Source: Ficedula albicollis | Taxonomy: Eukaryota > Chordata > Aves > Passeriformes > Muscicapidae | Assembly (NCBI RefSeq): GCF_000247815.1 | Contig: NC_021683.1 | Coordinates: forward strand, 10,343,673 to 10,407,672 | Length of the DNA stretch: 64,000 bases | Reading direction: 5' to 3' | Shown: positions 63,421-64,000 of the stretch, in pieces | How positions within the stretch are numbered: position 1 is the stretch's first letter | Layout of the letters: the number at the start of each line of letters is the position of its first letter | Position numbers and translations under genes: made by a program | Notes under the pieces: model-generated | What the model was told of the DNA's origin: nothing | Database searches by the model: none | Seen by the model: the letters and a program-made list of their open reading frames with translations, nothing else

Positions 63421-64000
63421 TTCAGAGAGTTCCTGCCTTGATAAGACAGAAATAACCATGCTTGCTGCAGGAAGGAAAACATGTCACAGCACTCAAAATT
63501 TTTGTGATCTTCTGCAAAATAGGTTAAAATAGCTTTGGTAGAGACTCATGATTTTATTGCAATACCTTTGTGAGTAAACAGGTGTGTCCTATTCACCTTT
63601 GGAGCAGGGACTCTTCCTTGTGGAACATAAAGGTTGGTTGTTTGGCATGTTCCCTGGTCCCAGCTGTGGAAAGTGCTCAGCAGAGGCTTGGCTGAACATG
63701 GGTTTTGGTACATCCTTCTAAAGTGTCTCCACTCCCTGCTGCTATTTTTAAGTACACACACAAATCCTTCTGAAGAAAATGTGATAGTGGTTAGGCTGTG
63801 CTGAAGTATTGTTCTTGATAGGAAAGCACTGAGGGATACCATTAGGAGCATATGCTCTCTCAGTGTGGGTTGCAGAGGATATAACTGCACTGCTATTTGT
63901 ACCATAGCAAGCCAAGAAACATGTGACACAACTTGATCTCATTTTTAGCCATGTAAATCTGGAGGATTTTTAAAACAAATTTTGGAGTTGGTTTAATATT
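63421..64000. other. Intergenic DNA at the window edge
   Basis: A 127-codon minus frame (63,546-63,929) is the longest. It has no recognisable family and may be chance. Confidence 0.5.

Overview
This is vertebrate nuclear DNA, most likely avian. It is single-copy-looking, intron-containing sequence with one developmental homeobox gene, large CpG islands around that gene, and long gene-poor flanks. The bird call is an impression from base composition, sparse repeats and Iroquois paralogue content; nothing here proves the species. The only gene I can support is an Iroquois homeobox gene on the minus strand, best matched to IRX6. Its N-terminus, TALE homeodomain and acidic region lie on five exons between about 33,359 and 36,161. 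In other vertebrates IRX6 sits in the IRXB cluster (IRX3, IRX5, IRX6) next to MMP2. No exon of those neighbours is recognisable here, so the flanks read as cluster gene desert with probable regulatory elements.

Layout: 1-17,575 is intergenic, with scattered AT-rich blocks that look like conserved noncoding elements (CNEs) and one possible decayed coding fragment near 3 kb. 17,576-18,498 is the most structured noncoding block, with a long hairpin at 18,151-18,248. 19,363-29,190 is intergenic. 29,191-31,320 is a CpG island without a recognisable gene, downstream of IRX6. 31,321-32,183 is the probable IRX6 3' region. 33,359-36,161 is IRX6 coding sequence. 36,162-38,640 is its CpG-rich 5' region. 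38,641-64,000 is gene desert with several AT-rich, homeodomain-site-rich blocks.

The most striking feature is eight pure poly-C runs on the plus strand (poly-G on the minus strand) of about 94 to 1,175 bases. I read them as assembly or gap-filling artefacts. Three are flanked by direct copies of the same unique sequence, and one (27,800-27,807) is bordered by eight bases matching the start of the standard Illumina adapter. One run replaces the 3' part of the IRX6 coding region, so the C-terminal third, including the expected Iro box, cannot be read here. The long poly-Gly and poly-Pro reading frames through these runs are not genes.

I found no tRNA, rRNA, CRISPR array or intact transposon, and no convincing new protein system. 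The best candidates for new biology are the hairpin block near 18.2 kb and the CNE-like blocks that carry POU octamers and homeodomain sites. CNE calls are by eye, without an alignment.
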